Assembly (NCBI RefSeq): GCF_004310425.1
Contig: NZ_SIUB01000002.1
Span: forward strand, 372,001 to 436,000
From: Hansschlegelia quercus
Lineage (GTDB): Bacteria > Pseudomonadota > Alphaproteobacteria > Rhizobiales > Methylopilaceae
DNA: 64,000 nt
Reading direction: 5' to 3'
The first letter of the stretch is position 1. The number at the start of each line of letters is the position of its first letter. This document shows positions 63,523-64,000 of this stretch, piece by piece. The notes under the pieces were generated by a model that was given only the letters and a program-made list of their open reading frames with translations, did no database searches and was not told the origin of the DNA. Position numbers and translations under genes: made by a program.

Positions 63523-64000
63523 CAGAACGACTGCCCGATGCTGATGTAGAAGGCGACGCGGGAGTCGTTCTTGCTCTTGCCGACGATTGGCGTCGCGACG
63601 TCGGCTCGGATCGGCCCGATCGCCGTATAGTAGCGCAGGCCGATGCCGGCGCCGACGCGGATGTCTTCCTTGAAGCTGGGAATCGATTTGTCGAACGCTG
63701 CGCCGGCGTCGACGAAGGGCACGACGCCGATCGTGTCCGTCACCTTGATGCGCGCCTCGATCGAGGTCTCGAGCAGGCTGCGGCCGCCGATCGGCTGGTC
63801 TTCGTCACACTCCAGCGCCTTCTTCGGCTTCGGATTGATCGGCGTGCAGAACGGGCTCGCGCTCTGATAGGCGAAGCCGCGGATCGAGCCGCCGCCGCCC
63901 GCGAAGAAGCGGCGGTTCGCCGGCACGTCCTCGAGCGATTTGGGGCCGACCATCGAGCCGAAGCCGATCTTGCCGGCGAGGATGTAGCGCTTGTCCTCGT
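63522..64000 (-). CDS. tamA: Outer-membrane barrel TamA (C-terminal part; start lies beyond the window)
   Basis: About 159 residues are visible, reading from the right edge (EDKRYILAGKIGFGSMVGP) to a stop at 63522. BamA/TamA-type C-terminal barrel strands: FFAGGGGSIRGFAYQSASPF (the conserved GG-RGF loop), VVPFVDAGAAFDKS, GAGIGLRYYTAIGPIRADVA and the terminal VAFYISIGQSF ending in Phe. The N-terminal POTRA domains lie outside. The GGG-SIRGF loop and the GIGLRYYTAIGPIR block identify the Omp85 superfamily, and the TamB partner downstream identifies TamA. Confidence 0.95.
   Translation of the reverse strand, partial: EDKRYILAGKIGFGSMVGPKSLEDVPANRRFFAGGGGSIRGFAYQSASPFCTPINPKPKKALECDEDQPIGGRSLLETSIEARIKVTDTIGVVPFVDAGAAFDKSIPSFKEDIRVGAGIGLRYYTAIGPIRADVATPIVGKSKNDSRVAFYISIGQSF

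Noticed and set aside
61789-63549. A 586-codon open frame on the plus strand opposite tamB
   Set aside because: High GC leaves long open antisense frames. The minus frame has a signal anchor and TamB conservation, whereas this translation is Arg/Gly/Val-rich without recognisable motifs.

Overview
The window is high-GC, densely coded DNA from an alphaproteobacterium, most likely of the order Hyphomicrobiales (Rhizobiales). This rests on several markers: NtrY/NtrX, DivK-PleD, an EipB-type envelope protein, Omp2/RopA-type and OprB-type porins, aerobic cobalamin genes (cobN, cobO, cobQ), DUF1636, DUF3572, and a DinB polymerase with an N-terminal Cys4 motif. The family cannot be fixed from the sequence alone. 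I see no rRNA, tRNA, insertion sequence, prophage or CRISPR array. Nearly everything looks like core chromosome.

Layout. Positions 1-5,100 (minus) hold ntrX (last residues cut off), ntrY and a membrane-anchored LysM protein. Positions 5,200-11,200 hold a LOG-family gene, a DUF815 ATPase, yajC-secD-secF, a Mth938-like gene and a squalene-synthase-like gene. Positions 11,200-17,200 hold an NlpD-like lipoprotein (minus), then tatABC-serS-surE-pcm. Positions 17,200-20,200 (minus) are two porin genes. Positions 20,900-31,150 are a cobalamin/cobalt region: a B12 riboswitch leads cbtB-cbtA-cobU-cobW-cobN-cobO-cobQ, followed by cobD (minus) and a divergent DUF1636 gene. Positions 31,200-36,800 hold ruvX, an MBL-fold hydrolase, gatC-gatA, a PchB-like chorismate mutase gene, gatB and mgtC. 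Positions 36,800-41,800 hold a Gly/Tyr-rich secreted protein, pyrB-pyrC', plsY and dprA. Positions 41,900-49,800 hold topA, rnr, DUF983, NUDIX, an MFS transporter and rpmG. Positions 49,800-53,300 hold divK-pleD (minus), DUF3572 and dinB. Positions 53,300-56,300 hold eipB, ridA, a GDPD and a beta-barrel gene. Positions 56,400-64,000 (minus) are tamA (cut by the window end), tamB and a small Hpt protein.

Themes. Envelope biogenesis runs through the whole window: SecDF-YajC and Tat export, porins, NlpD, EipB, LysM protein, TamA/TamB. The cobalamin block combines cobalt import, a cobalt-chelatase subunit and late corrin steps under one riboswitch. The cell-cycle regulators DivK and PleD are co-transcribed.

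The most unusual object is TamB. It is 2,262 residues long because a roughly 102-residue unit is repeated nine times in tandem (residues about 912-1831; 306-bp period). A lone Hpt phosphotransfer protein follows it 16 bp downstream. Other items worth a look are a dihydroorotase paralogue lacking its metal ligands, three inverted-repeat elements of about 105 bp (one encodes the end of RuvX, another forces the rnr start), an NtrX without GAFTGA, and a squalene-synthase-like protein without its aspartate motifs.
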